A stretch of DNA of 64,000 nt from Hyperoodon ampullatus. Taxonomy: Eukaryota > Chordata > Mammalia > Artiodactyla > Ziphiidae. How positions within the stretch are numbered: the first letter of the stretch is position 1; the number at the start of each line of letters is the position of its first letter. The notes beneath the pieces are model-generated. The model ran no database searches, was not told where the DNA came from, and worked only from the letters and a program-made list of their open reading frames with translations. The translations under genes and the position numbers were made by a program. The stretch spans positions 248,001-312,000 of the forward strand of contig CATKHW010000375.1 of NCBI GenBank assembly GCA_949752795.1. Direction: 5' to 3'. Shown in pieces: positions 49,398 through 62,285 of the stretch.

Positions 49398-51134
49398 GTC
49401 CGTTTCAGTGAGGAACTTGTAGGTCTTCTGTATTCCATAGTTGGTTTTTGGAACAGTACCTCTGCTTATATCAAACTCTGGTTTTATGCATCACCCCACC
49501 TCTCCTTCCAACAATAGCAGGCATAAGTGTGTTTTCTAAATGTGAGACTCTGTTCTCTTTCCTAACTCAGTTCAAGTGTAGCCATGTTACAGGATCTTCA
49601 TAAGTGATATCTTATGATAAATTTCTTTTTCTGTTTGTCTTATTTCACTTAGAATTATCATAACAGAATCCACTCATTTTGTTTCTACTGGTCTTATGAC
49701 ATTGATTTCATGCCTGACGGATATTCCATCGTACATAAGTACCACAATTTTTTGAGCCATTTTTATATTTCCTGGGATACTTAAGGTGTACCCAAGTTGA
49801 GGTTCTTGTAAGCAGTGCAGCCCTAAATTTTGAGGTGGCTGTGTCTTATTGATTTTCAGTTTTCCCAAGGTATATTCCCTAGACTGGAAGTGCCCTTGGC
49901 TCTGTAGATCTGTTGTTTACTTGTTTTAGGGAACCCAATGCACTCCTCCAGAGAGGCAGTTGGCAATTTACATCCCGCCCATCAGCATAACAAGGCTCCC
50001 TGTTCTCCAGGGCCTGTCTTGCCTTTCTGGTTTTTACACATTTTGTGGATGTCCCTTTTGTACCGGTGGGAAGAGATACTTCTTTGTATTGCAGATTTGC
50101 ATTGTCCGCTTGGTTGCTTGGCCAAAACGGGCATATGAGTTCTCTCCTAAATATATTCAGGAGAAAATGCATACGCCCTTTTTGGCCAAGTGCATCATTG
50201 TCGAAGTTGTGCCCCTTTTCCTGTGCTTTAAAGGCGATTCCAACGTACCTCTTGAAATCTGTTTCCTGCTATTCTGCCTAGCTTTCAAGTCTACCTCGCT
50301 GCCTTCCCTCAACAGATTTTTGGATGATAGTTGTCCTTTATTACTCTGCCAGTTTGTGAATTGTTGTGCCCCTGAGCCCCATTTTGCAACTCGTTTTTTG
50401 TGAGCTGAACGCAAGACCAATATTTTGGTTCAGGACGTATATGGGTTCCTGGTGGGTGGCTGAGACTTTGGTTAATTCTTCTTCCTGCCGGGAAATTAGA
50501 GTGACATGTGCCCGTCCAAATGCCAAACAGCTACTCTCTCATTGGTTCTCCCTCTTCCCTTTCATCCTGTGCCAAATTGGCAACGTGTGCCAACAAGGGG
50601 GTTAAATGTGCTGTCTCTAAGTTGGGAGATTGATAGTAAAGCAGTTGCAGTGTCAAACATGAGCACCAGGAGACGGAGTATTAGTTGAGTTTTAGAAACG
50701 TTTCTTGTTCACAGTGTGTCCATTCTCTAGGTTTCCGGTACATGTTATAGTTGTAGTAATATCCCCTTCAACTTGGAGAGTTGGGACGCATGTAATGTGT
50801 GCCATGCATTATTGCTTTGAAGGGTCTGCATTTGCTCACCCAATCTCACAAATCCTCTCAGTGCCACGTGTCCAGCCTTATGTAACATCCAGCTGTCATT
50901 GTAGATAGGGTCATTCCAGGTTTCATCAGAGACCCTGAAGGAATTGGAAAGAATTTGCCTGTTTCTTTGTTTTGTTTTTGAAATTCCTTTTTATAGTGGG
51001 TTTGAGCTGATTCTCGCTGCCATGCTTATGCCAGTCTAGACACTCTTGATTCCCTTACAGAGACATATCAATACATAGGTTTTAAGATTCTTACTTGTCA
51101 GATATATTCTTCTGCGGGAAATATGGGGTTTTGA
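49398..51134 (+). repeat. Array 2 unit 19
   Basis: Pairs with unit 21 (ACGCAAGACCAATATTTTGG, CCAAATGCCAAACAGC). Its first part also shares TCTTCTGTATTCC with unit 22. Confidence 0.92.
50117..50190. repeat. Decayed palindrome, unit 19
   Basis: About six changes, mostly left arm (AAAACGGGCATATGAG). Confidence 0.76.
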
Positions 51135-52872
51135 GTCCCTTTCACTGAGGAAGGTGTAGGTCTTGTCTATTCCATAGTTGGTTTTTGGAACGGTACCTGT
51201 GCTTATATCAAACTCTGGTTTTATGCATCACCCCACCTCTCCTTCCCCCTTAAGCAGGCATAAGAGTGTTTTCTAAATGTGAGACTATGTTCTCTTTCCT
51301 AGCTCAGTTCAAGTGTAGCCATGTTTACAGGATCTTCATAAGTGATATCTTATGATAAGTTTCTTTTTCTGTGTGACTTATTTCACTTAGAATCATCGAA
51401 CCTGAATCCACTCATTTTGCTGCTACTGGTCTTATGACATTGATTTCATGGCTGAGGGATATTCCATCGTACGTAAGTACCACAATTTTTTGAACCATTT
51501 TTATATTTCCTGGGATATTTAAGGTGTACCCAAGTTGAGGTTCTTGTAAGAAGTGCAGCCCAAAACGTTGGGGTGGCTCTGGCTTATTGATTTTCAGTTT
51601 TCCCAAGGTATATTCCCTAGACTGGAAGTGCCCTTGGCTCTGTAGCTCTGTTGTTTACTTGTTTTAGGGAACACAGTTCACTCCACCAGAGAGGCAGTTG
51701 GCAATTTACATCCTGCCCATCAGCATAACAATGCTCCCTGTTCTCTAGGGCCTGTCTTGCCTTTCTGGTTTTTACACATTTTGCGGATGTCCCTTTTGAC
51801 CGGTGGGAAGTGATACTTCTTTGTAGTGCAGATTTGCATTGCGTGCTTGCTTGCTAGGCCAAAAAGGGCGTATGCGTTTTCTCCTGAATATATTCAGGAG
51901 AAAATGCAAACACCCTTTTTGGCCAAGGGCATCATTGTCGAAGTTGTGCCCCACTTCTGGTGCTTTAAAGGCGATTCCAACATACCTCTTGAAATCTGTT
52001 TCCTGCTATTCTGCCTCGATTTCAAGTCCACCTCATTGCCTTCCCTCAACAGATTTTTGGATGATAGTTGTCCTTTATTACTCTTCCAGTTTGTGAATTG
52101 CTGTGCCCTGAGCCCCATTTTTCAACTCATTTTTTGAGAGCTGACCGCAAATGCAAAATTTTGGTTCAGGATCTCTACTTGTTCCCCGTGGGTGGCTGAG
52201 ACTTTGGTTAATTCTTCTTCCTCCCGTGAAATTAGAGTGACATGTGCCCGTCCAAATGCCTAACAGCTACTCTCTCATTGGTTCTCCCTCTTCCCTTTCA
52301 TCCTCTGCCAAATTGGCAATGTGTGCGAACGAGGAGGTTAAAGGGGCTGTCTCTCCAAGTTGGGAGATTGATAGTAAATCAGTTGGAAAGTCACACCTGA
52401 GCACCAGGAGAGGGACTATTATTTGAGTTTTAGAAACCGTTCGTATTCACAGTGTGTCCATTCTCTAGGTTTCCCGTACATGTTATAGCTGTAGTAATAT
52501 TCCCTTCAACCTGGAGAGTTGGGACCCAAGGAGTGGGTGCCATGCATTATTGCTTTAAAGGGTCTGCATTTGCTCACCCAATCTCACCAATCCTCTCAGT
52601 CCCAAGGGTCCAGCCTTATGCCACATCCAGCTGTCCTTGTAGATAAGGTTATTCCAGGTTTCATCAGAGACCCTGAAGGAATTGTAAAGAATTTCCCTGT
52701 TTTTTTGTTTTGTTTGTGAAATTCCTTTTGATAGTGGATTTCAGCTGATTCTCGCTGCCATGTTTATGCCAGTCTAGACACACTTGATTCCCTTACAGAG
52801 ACATATCAATACATAGGTTTTAAGATTCTTACTAGTCAGATATATTCTTCTGCGGGAAATATGGGGTTTTGA
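51135..52872 (+). repeat. Array 2 unit 20
   Basis: Dimer partner of unit 18; from about 52250 it switches to variants closer to the core. Confidence 0.92.
51854..51927. repeat. 74-bp palindrome, unit 20
   Basis: About four changes; right arm reads GCAAACACCC. Confidence 0.78.
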
Positions 52873-54608
52873 GTCCCTTTCACTGAGGAAGGTGGAGGTC
52901 TTGCTATTCCATAGTTGGTTTTTGGAACGGTACCTGTGCTTATATCAAACTCTGGTTTTATGCATCACCCACCTCTCCTTCCCCCTTAAGCAGGCATAAG
53001 AGTGTTTTCCAAATGTGAGACTCTGTTCTCTTTCCTAGCTAAGTTCAAGTGTAGCCATGTTTACAGGATCTTCATAAGTGATATCTTATGATAAGTTGCT
53101 TTTTCTGTGTGACTTATTTCACTTAGAATCATCGAACCGGAATCCACTCATATTGCTGATACTGGTCTTATGACATTGATTTAATGGCTGAGGGATATTC
53201 CATCGTACGTAAGTACCACAATATTTTGAACCAATTTTATATTTCCTGGGATATTTAAGGTGTACCCAAGTTTAGGTTCTTGTAAGCAGTGCAGCCCTAA
53301 ATTTTGGTGTGGCTCTGTCTTATTGATTTTCAGTTTTCTCAAGGTATATTCCCTAGACTGGAAGTGCCCTTGGCTCTGTAGCTCTGTTGTTTACTTGTTT
53401 TAGGGAACACAATGCACTCCCACAGAGAGGGAGTTGGCAATTTACATACCGCCAATCAGCATAACAAGGCTCCCTGTTCTCCAGGGCCTGTCTTGCCTTT
53501 CTGGTGTTTACACATTTTGTGGATGTCCCTTTTGACCGGTGGGAAGTGATACTTCTTTGTAGTGCAGATTTGCATTGTCCACTTGCTTGCTTGGCCAAAA
53601 AGGGCATATGCGTTATCTCCTAAATATAATCAGGAGAAAACGCATATGCCCTATTTGGCCAAGTGCATCATTGTCGAAGTTGTGCCCCTCTTCCTGTGCT
53701 TTAAAGGCGATTCCAGCATACCTCTTGAAATCTCTTTCCTGCTATTCTGCCTCGCTTTCAAGCTGCCTCAATGCCTTCCGTCAACAGATTTTTGGATGAG
53801 AGTTGTCCTTTATTACTGTGCCAGTTTGTGAATTGCTGTGCTCCTGAGCTCCATTTTTCAACTCGTTTTTTGTGAGATGAACGCAAGACCAATATTTTGG
53901 TTCAGTACCTATACTGGTTCCCAGTGGGTGGCTGAGACTTTGGTTAATTCTTCTTCCTGCCAGGAAATTAGAGTGACATGTGCCCGTCCAAATGCCAAAC
54001 AGCTACTCTCTCATTGGTTCTTCCTCTTCCCTTTCATCCTCTGCCTAATTGGCAACGTGTGCGAACCAGGAGGTTAATGTGCTGTCACTCTACGTTGGGA
54101 GATTGATAGTAAAGCAGTTTGAAAGTCAAACGTGAGCACCAGGAGAGGGACTATTAGTTGAGTTTTAGAAACCTTTCGTATTCACACTGTGTCCATTCTC
54201 TAGGTTTCCTTTACATGTTATAGCTCTAGTAATATTCCCTTCAACCTGGAGAGTTGGGACCCATGGAGTGGGTGCCATGCGTTATTGCTTTAAAGGGTCT
54301 GCATTTGCTCACCCAATGTCACCAATTCTCTCATTCCCAAGTGTCCAGCCTTATGCCATATCCAGCTGTCATTGTAGTTATGGTCATTCCAGGGTTCATC
54401 AGAGACTGAAGGAATTGTAAAGAATTTCCATGTTTTTTTTTTGTTTTGTTTTTTAAATTCCTTTTTATAGTGAGTTTAGGCTGATTCTCGCTGCCATGTT
54501 TATGCCAGTCTAGAAACACTTGATTCCCTTATGGTGTCATATCAATACATAGGTTTTAAGATTCTTACTAGTCACATATATTCCTCTGCGGGAAATATGG
54601 GGTTTTGA
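52873..54608 (+). repeat. Array 2 unit 21
   Basis: Dimer partner of unit 19, with several one-base deletions (for example CTTGCTATTCC and CATCACCCACC). Confidence 0.92.
53590..53663. repeat. Palindrome with one paired change, unit 21
   Basis: Six changes. One pair is compensatory: left GGGCATATG matches right CATATGCCC, where the majority has GGGCGTATG and CATACGCCC. Confidence 0.78.
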
Positions 54609-56348
54609 GTCCCTTTCACTGAGGAAGGTGTATGTCTTCTGTATTCCATAGTTGGTTTTTGGAACAGTACCTGTGCTTATATCAAACTCTGGTTTTATGC
54701 ATCACCCCACCTCTCATTCCCCCTTAAGAAGGAATAAGAGTGTTTTCTAAATGTGAGACTCTGTTCTCTTTCCTATCTAAGTTCAGGTGTAGCCATGTTG
54801 ACATGATCATCATAAGTGATATCTTATGATAAGTTTCTGTTTCTGAGTGACTTTGTTCACTTAGAATCATCGTACCTGAATCCACTCATTTTGCTGCTAC
54901 TGGTCTTATGACATTGATTTCATGGCTGAGGGATATTCCATCGTACGTATGTACCACAAATTTTTGAACCATTTTTATATTTCCTGGGATATTTAAGGTG
55001 TACCCAAGTTGAAGTTCTTGTAGGCAGTGCCGCACTACATTTTGGGGTGGCTCTGTATTATTGTTTTTCAGTTTTCCCAAGGTTTATTCCCTAGACTGGA
55101 AGTGCCCTTGGCTCTGTAGCTCTGTTCTTTACTTGTTTTAGGGAACACAATACACTCCTCCAGGGAGGCAGTTGGCAATTTACATCCCGCCCATCAGCAT
55201 AACAAGGCTCCCTGTTCTCCAGGGCCTCTCTTGCCTTTCTGGTTTTTACATATTTTGTGGATGTCCCTTTTGACCGGTGGGAAGTGATACTTCTTTGTAG
55301 TGCCAATTTGCATTGCCTTCTTGCTTGCTTGGCCAAAAAAGGCGTATGCGTTTTCTCCTGAATATATTCAGGAGAAAACGCATACCCCCTTTTTGGCCAA
55401 GTGCATCATTGTCGAAGTTGTGCCCCTCTTCGTGTGCTTTAAAGGCGATTCCAATGTACCTCTTGAAATCTGTTTCCTGCTATTCTGCCTCGATTTCAAG
55501 TCCACCTCGTTGCCTTCCCTCAACAGATTTTTAGACGATAGTTTTCCTTTATTATTCTGTCAGTTTGTGAATTGCTGTGCCCCTGAGCTCCATTTTTCAA
55601 CTCGTTTTTTGTGAACTGACCGCAAGTCCAAAATTTTGGTGCAGGACCTATACTGGTTCCCGGTGGGTGGCTGAGACTTTGGTTAATTCTTCTTCCTGCC
55701 GGAAAATTAGATTGACATGTCACCGTCCAAATGCCTAACAGCTACTCTCTCATTGGTTCTCCCTCATGCCTTTCATCCTCTGCCAATTTGGCAACGTGTG
55801 TGAACCAGGATGTTAAAGGGGCTGTCTCTCCAAGTTGGGAGATTGATAGTAAAGCAGTTGGAAAGTCAAACCGGAGCACCAGGAGAGGGACTATTCGTTG
55901 AGTTGTAGAAACCTTTCGTATTCACAGTGTGTCCATTCTCTAGATTTCCTGTATATGTTATTGCTGTAGTAATATTCTCTTCAACCTGCAGAGTTGGGAC
56001 CCATGGAATGGTTGCCATGCATTATTGCTTTAAAGGGTCTGCATTTGCTCACCCAATCTCACCAATCCTCTCAGTCCCAAGTGTCCAGCCTTATGCCACA
56101 TCCAGCTGTCATTGTAGATACGGTCATTCAAGGTTTCATCAGCGACCCTGAAGGAATTGTAAAGAATTTCCCAGTTTTTTTTGTTTTGTTTTTGAAATTC
56201 CTTTTTATAGTGGGTTTGAGCTGATTCTCGCTGCCATGTTTATGCCAGTCTAGACACACTTGATTCCCTTACGGAGACATATCAATACATAGGTTTTAAG
56301 ATTCTTACTAGTCAGATGTATTCCTCTGCGGGAAATATGGGGTTTTGA
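54609..56348 (+). repeat. Array 2 unit 22
   Basis: Longest copy (1740 bp); partly reverts to the majority type. Confidence 0.92.
55328..55401. repeat. 74-bp palindrome, unit 22
   Basis: One change in each arm. Confidence 0.83.
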
Positions 56349-58087
56349 GTCCCTTTCACTGAGGAAGGTGTAGGTCTTGTCTATTCCATAGTTGGTTTTT
56401 GGAACGGTATCTGTGCTTATATAAAACTCTGGTTTTATGCATCCCCCCCACCTCTCCTTCACCCTTAAGCAGGCATAAGTGTGTTTTCTAAATGTGAGAC
56501 TCTGTTCTCTTTCCTAACTCAGTTCATGTGTAGCCATGTTTACAGGATCTTCATAAGTGATATCTTATGATAAGTTTCTTTTTCTGTGTGACTTATTTCA
56601 CTTAGAATCATCGAACCTGAATCCACTCATTTTGCTTCTACTGGCCTTATGACATTGATTTCATGGCTGAGGGATATTCCATCATACATAAGTACCACAA
56701 TTTCTTTACCATTTTTGTCTTTCCTTGGATATTTAAGGTGTCCCGGATTCGAGGTTCTTGTAAGCAGTGCTTCCCTAAATTTTGGGGTGGCTGTGTCTTA
56801 TTGATATTCAGTTTTCCCAATGTATATTCCCATGACTGGAAGTGACTTAGGTTGTGAAGCTCTGTTGTTTACTTCTTTTAGAGAACACAGTGCACTCCTC
56901 CATGTTGGCTGTTGGCAATTTACATCCCACCCATGAGCATAACAAGGCTTACTGTTCTCCAGAGCCTGTCTTGCCTTTCTGGTTTTTACACATTTTGCAG
57001 ATGACCCTTTTGACCGGTGGGAAGTGATACTTATTTGTAGTGCAGATTTGCATTGTGCAGTTGCTTGGTTGGTCAAAATCGGCGTATGCGTTTTCTCCTG
57101 AATATATTCAGGTGAAAACGCATACGCCCTTTATGGACAATTCCATAATTGTCGAAGTTGTGATGCTTTTCCTGTGTTTAAAGGCAATTCCAATATACTT
57201 CTTGAAATCTGTTTCGTGCAATTCTGCATCATTTTAAAGTCTGCCTCGTGGCTTTCCCTCAACAGATTTTTGGAAGTGAGTAGTCCTTTATAACTCTGCA
57301 AGTTAGTGAAATGCTGTGCCGCTGTGCTCCAGTTCTCAACTCGCGTTTTTGTGAGCTGACCGCAAATCCATAGTTTTGCTTCAGGACCTGTACAGGTTCC
57401 GGGGGGGGGGCAGGCTGAGAGTTTGGTTAATTCTTCTTCGTGACGGGAAATTAGAGTGACATGTGGCCGTCCAAATGCCTACAGCTACTCTCTCATTGGT
57501 TCTCCCTTTTCCCTTATATCCTCTGAACAATGTGCCAACTGTGCGAAACAGGTTATAGGGGTTGACTCTCCAAGTTGGGAGATTGATATTAAAGCCGTAG
57601 GAATGTCAAGTTGGAGCACAAGGAGAGAAAAAAAATTAGTAGAGTTTTAGAAACCTTTCTCCATCAGAGGGTGTCCATTCTCTAGGTTTCCCATACATGT
57701 TATAACTGTAGTGATATTCCCATCTACCTGGAGAGTTGGGAACCATGGAATGATGGGCAGGAATTATTGCTTTAGAGGGTCTGCCTTTTCTCACCCAATC
57801 TCACCAATCGTCTCAGTCCCAAGTGACCAGCCTTATGCCACATCCAGCTGTCGTTGTAGACAGGGTCATTCCAAGTTTCATCAGAACCCCTGAAGGTATT
57901 GTGTAAGAATTAAACTGTTTTTTGTTTTGTTTTGAAATTCATTTTTATAGTGGGTTTGAGCTGCTTCTCACTGCCGTGTTTATGTCGTCCTAGGCACACT
58001 TGGTTCCTTTACGGAGACATATCAATACATAGGTTTTAAGATTCTTACTAGTCAGATATATTTCTCTGCCGGGAATTAGGGTGTTGA
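56349..58087 (+). repeat. Array 2 unit 23 (most decayed full copy)
   Basis: Many substitutions and small indels throughout, including a ten-G run at 57401-57410 where other copies read CCCGGTGGGTGG, and an A-run at 57627-57635. Confidence 0.9.
57068..57141. repeat. Decayed palindrome, unit 23
   Basis: About eight changes, concentrated in the outer arms; the inner 40 bp still pair well. Confidence 0.75.
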
Positions 58088-58307
58088 GTCCCGTTCACTG
58101 AGGAAGGAGTAGGGCTTGTCTCTTCTGTATTTGGATTATGGAATGTTACCTGTGCTAATATCAAACTCTGGTTTTGTGTGTCTCCCCACCTCTCCTTTCC
58201 CCTTAAGCAAGCATAAGTGTGTTTTCTATATCTGAGACACTGTTCTCTTTCCTAATTCAGTTCATATGTAGCCATGTTTACATTCCCTTCATAAGTGATA
58301 TCTTATG
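58088..58307 (+). repeat. Array 2 unit 24 (220-bp stub)
   Basis: Decayed start of a unit, cut inside the L1-derived AAGTGATATCTTATG and followed directly by minisatellite sequence. Confidence 0.88.
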
Positions 58308-58626
58308 TCAGAATGCACTATGGCCCTTGTCATAATAATGCTCCATGACACCTGTCATCACAATGCTCTATGCCCTGCTCATCACAATGCTCCATGTCCC
58401 TTGTCATCACAATTCTCCACGTCCTTGTCATCACAATGCTACATGACACTTCTCATCACAATGTTACATGCTCTTGTCATCACAATTCTCCATGCACTTG
58501 TCATTGCAATGTTCCATGCCCCCTGTCATAGCAAGCTCCAAGTGTTTGTCATCACAATGCTTCATGACCTTGTCATCAAAATTCTCAATGGCCCTTGTCA
58601 TCACAATGCTCCGTGCCCTTGTCATC

Positions 58627-59230
58627 ACAATGCTCCATGACCCCTGTCATCACAATGCTCCCTGACACCTGTCATCACAATCCTTCATGCCCCTTGTCAT
58701 TACAGTGCTTCATGATGCTCGTCATCACAATTACGCAAGGTCTTCTCATCACAATGCTCCACGGTTTTGCCATCACAATTCTCCATGCCCTGGTCATCTC
58801 AAAGCTCAATGTCCCTCGTCCTCACAATTCTCCACTTCCTTGTCATCACAATGCTCCATGGCACTTCTCATCACAATGTTATATGCTCTTGTCATCACAA
58901 TACTCCATGCACTTGTCATCGCAATGCTCCATGACCCCTGTCATAGGAAGCTCCATGCGCTTGTCATCAAAATGTTTCACGACATGGACATTAAAATTAT
59001 CAGTGGACCTTGTCATCTCAATGCTCCATGCCCTTGTCATCAAAATGCTCCTTTACGTTTGTCACAACAATCCTCCATGACACTTGGCATCACAATGCTC
59101 CGTGTTATTGTCATCACAATGGAACATGACATATGTCATCACAATGCTCCCTGACACCTGTCTTCACAATACTCCATGACCTTGTCATCACAATGCTTCA
59201 TGCCCTTGTCATCACAATGTGCCATGCCCA
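58627..59230 (+). repeat. Higher-order block A, copy 1
   Basis: Ordered variant units (CATTACAGTGCTTCATGATG, CTGGTCATCTC, GGAACATGACATATGTC, CTGTCTTCACAATACTCC) recur in the same order about 3.0 kb downstream. Confidence 0.75.
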
Positions 59231-59310
59231 CTGTCATCACAATAATCCATGAAACTTGTCAGACAATTGCTCCATGACACTTTTCATCAAAATGCTCCAT
59301 GAACACTGTC

Positions 59311-59640
59311 ATCACAATGCACCATGCCCATCATCATAATGCTTCATGCTATTGTCATCACAATGAAATCAAAATGCTCCATGACCTCTGTCATCACAAT
59401 GCTCCAAACCCTTGTGATCACAATGTTCCATAACACTTGTCATCACAATGCCCCATGACGCTGGTCATCACAATTATCCATGGACTTCTCATCACAATGC
59501 CCCATGACATTTGTCATCACAATGCTCAATACACATGTCATCACAATGTTCCCTTACTCTTACCATCGGTATGCTCCTTGAACCCTTTCATGACAAGGCT
59601 CCATGCCTTTTTCATCACAATGATCCATGCACTTTTCATC
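59311..59640 (+). repeat. Higher-order block B, copy 1
   Basis: Contains the signature CACAATGAAATCAAAATG, then CCAAACCCTTGTGATCAC, ATTATCCATGGACTTCTC and CATGACAAGGCTCCATGCC. Confidence 0.8.
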
Positions 59641-59989
59641 ACAATGCTCCATGCCCTTGTCATCACAATGGTCCTAGACCCCTGTAATCACAATGCTCCA
59701 TGCCCCTTTTCATCAGAATGCTCCATGAGACTTGGCATCACAAGGCTCCATGGACTTCTCATCACAATGCTCCAGGACGTTGTCATCAAAATGCTCCATT
59801 CCCTTATCATCACAATGCTCCATGACGCCTGTCATCACAATACTCCATGAACGTTTTCAGCCCAATGCTCCATGACCTTCTCATTACAATGCTCCTTGAC
59901 CAATATCATCACAATGCTCCATGACCACTGTCATCACAACGCTCCATGACACCTGACAACACAATGATCCGGTACTCTTGTCATCACAA

Positions 59990-61212
59990 TGCTCCCTGAC
60001 ACCTGTCTTCACAATACTGCATGACCTGGTCATCACAGTGCTCCATGCCCTTGTCATCACAATGCACCATTCCAACTGTCATCGCAATAATCCATGAAAC
60101 TTATTAGACCAATGCTCCATGCCCTTGTCATCACAATGTTCCATGCCCTTCTTATCACAATGCTCCACGACCCCTGTCATCACAATTCTCCGTGACTCCA
60201 GTCATCACAATGCTTCATGACCTTTGTCATCACAATGGTCCATGCCCTCCTCATCTACAGTCTCTGTGACTTTTTAACCACAATGCTCCATGAACTTTTC
60301 ATCACAATGCTCTTTGACCCTTGTCATCACAATGCTCTATGCCTTTCTCAGCACAATGCTCCATGACCCTTGTCATCACAATGCTCCATGCGCTTGTCAG
60401 CACAATGCTCCATGACCCATGTCATCACAATGCGCCATGCGCTTGTCATCACAGTGCTCCACAATCTTGTCATCACAATGCTCCATAAACCTTGTCATCA
60501 CAATGCTCCATGCACTTCTCATCAAAATGCTCTCTCACCACTGATATCACAATGTTACATCACTATTCATCACAATACTCCCTCACCCCTGTCATCACAA
60601 TGTTCCATGACTCCTGTCATCACAATTCTACATGCACTTATCATCACAATGTTCGATGACCCCTGACATCACAATGTTCCATAACCCCTGTCATCAAAAT
60701 GCTCCATGAACCATTTCATCAAAATGCTCAATGACCCCTGACATCACAATGTTCCATAACCCCTGTCATCAAAATGTTGCATGACCCTTTTCATCAAATT
60801 GTTCCATGACCCTGTCATCGCAATGCTCCCTGCCCTTCTCATCACAATGCACCACGCCCTTGTCATCAAAATGCTCCATGACCTTTGTCATCACAAAGAT
60901 CCATGACCCTTTGCATCACAATGCTCCATGTCATGGTCATCACAATGCTCCATGAACGCTCTCATCACATTGCTCCATGCCATTGTCATCACAATGCTAC
61001 CTGACACATGTCATCAGAATGCTCCATGGCCTTCTCATCACAATGCTCCATGCCCTTGCCATCACAATGCTCCATTACACCTGTGATAACAATGCTCCAT
61101 TACCCCTGCCATCACGATGTTCCATGGCCTTGTCATTACAAGGCTCCATGACCCTTCTCATCACAATGCTCCAAGACCCCTGTAATCACAATGCTCCATG
61201 CCCCTTTTCATC
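59990..61212 (+). repeat. Higher-order block C, copy 1
   Basis: Runs from CTGTCTTCACAATACTGC to block B copy 2. Markers (TTATTAGACCAATGC, CGTGACTCCAGTCATC, CACCACTGATATCA) return 2.19 kb downstream. A roughly 90-bp local duplication lies at about 60655-60790. Confidence 0.72.
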
Positions 61213-61565
61213 TCAATGATCCATGAACCCTGTCATCATAATGCACCATGCCCATCATCATAATGCTTCATGCTATTGTCATCACAATGAAATCAAAATG
61301 ATCCATGACCTCTGTCATCACAATGCTCCAAACCCTTGTGATCACAATGTTCCATAATACTTGTCATCACAACGCCCCATGATGCTGGTCATCACAATTA
61401 TCCATGGACTTCTCATCACAATGCTCCATGACCCTTGTCATCACAATTCTCAATACACTTGTCATCACAATGCTCCCTGACACCTGTCGTCAGTATGCTC
61501 ATTGAACCCTGTCATGACAAGTCTCCATGCCTTTTTCATCACAGTGATCCATGCCCTTTTCATCA
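61213..61565 (+). repeat. Higher-order block B, copy 2
   Basis: Same variant order as copy 1, 1.92 kb downstream. Confidence 0.8.
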
Positions 61566-61639
61566 CAATGCTCCATGCCATTGTCATCACAATATTCCAC
61601 AAGCTTGTCATCAGAATGCTCCGTGACACTTGTCATCAC

Positions 61640-62285
61640 AATGATCCATGACCCCTGTCGTCACAATGCTCCATGACACCTGTCATCACAATGCTCCATG
61701 CCCCTTGTCATTACAGTGTTCCATGATGCTCGTCATCACAATTATCCATGGTCTTCTCATCACAGTGCTCCACGGTCTTGCCATCACAATGCTCCATGCC
61801 CTGGTTATGACAATGCACCATGTCCCTTGTCATCACAATTCTCCACGTCCTTGTCATCACAGTGCTCCATGACAGTTCTCATCACTATGTTACATGCTCT
61901 TGTCATCACAATTCTCCATGCACTTGTCATCGCAATGCCCCATGACCCCTGTCATAGCAAGCTCCATGCCTTTGTTATCACAATGCTTCACGACCTTTTC
62001 ATCAAAATTCTCACTGCCCGTTGTCATCACAATGCTCCATGCCCTTGTCATCACAATGATCCAAGCCCTTGTCATCACAATGCTCCATTACCTTTGTCAT
62101 CACAATCCTCCATAACACTTGGCATCACAATGCTCCATGCCATTGTCATCACAATGGACCATGAAATATGTCATCACAATGCTCCCTGACACCTGTCTTC
62201 ACAATACTCCATGACCTTGTCTTCACAATGCTCCATGACCTTGTCATCACAATGTGCCATGCCCACTGTCAACACAATTATCCAT
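61640..62285 (+). repeat. Higher-order block A, copy 2
   Basis: Second copy of block A, offset by about 3.0 kb, with the same order of variant units. Confidence 0.75.

Larger units (their letters stand above)
18115..58307 (+). repeat. Macrosatellite array 2, about 1739-bp unit, 23.1 copies
   Basis: The landmark GAGTCCCTTTCACTGAGG recurs 24 times with intervals of 1734-1740 bp, most exactly 1738 or 1739. Unit anatomy by offset: 1-70 lead-in; about 70-715 decayed minus-strand L1 3' end; about 717-790 a 74-bp palindrome; about 791-950 continuing L1-like sequence; about 950-1739 sequence I do not recognise, with no gene. Small frames of 60-154 codons recur in every copy on both strands, but they are pieces of L1 or chance frames. 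Units 7 to 15 are nearly identical; copies on both flanks are more diverged, most of all at the right end. Confidence 0.96.

Noticed and set aside
18832..57141. CRISPR-like array, because a palindromic repeat recurs at regular spacing
   Set aside because: Spacing is 1.74 kb, the spacers are themselves repeated, and the DNA is mammalian.
61698..62189. 163-codon frame rich in CHHNAPC-like repeats
   Set aside because: It is the minisatellite unit translated; all three plus frames are open for the same reason, and phase slips occur at every 25-bp unit.
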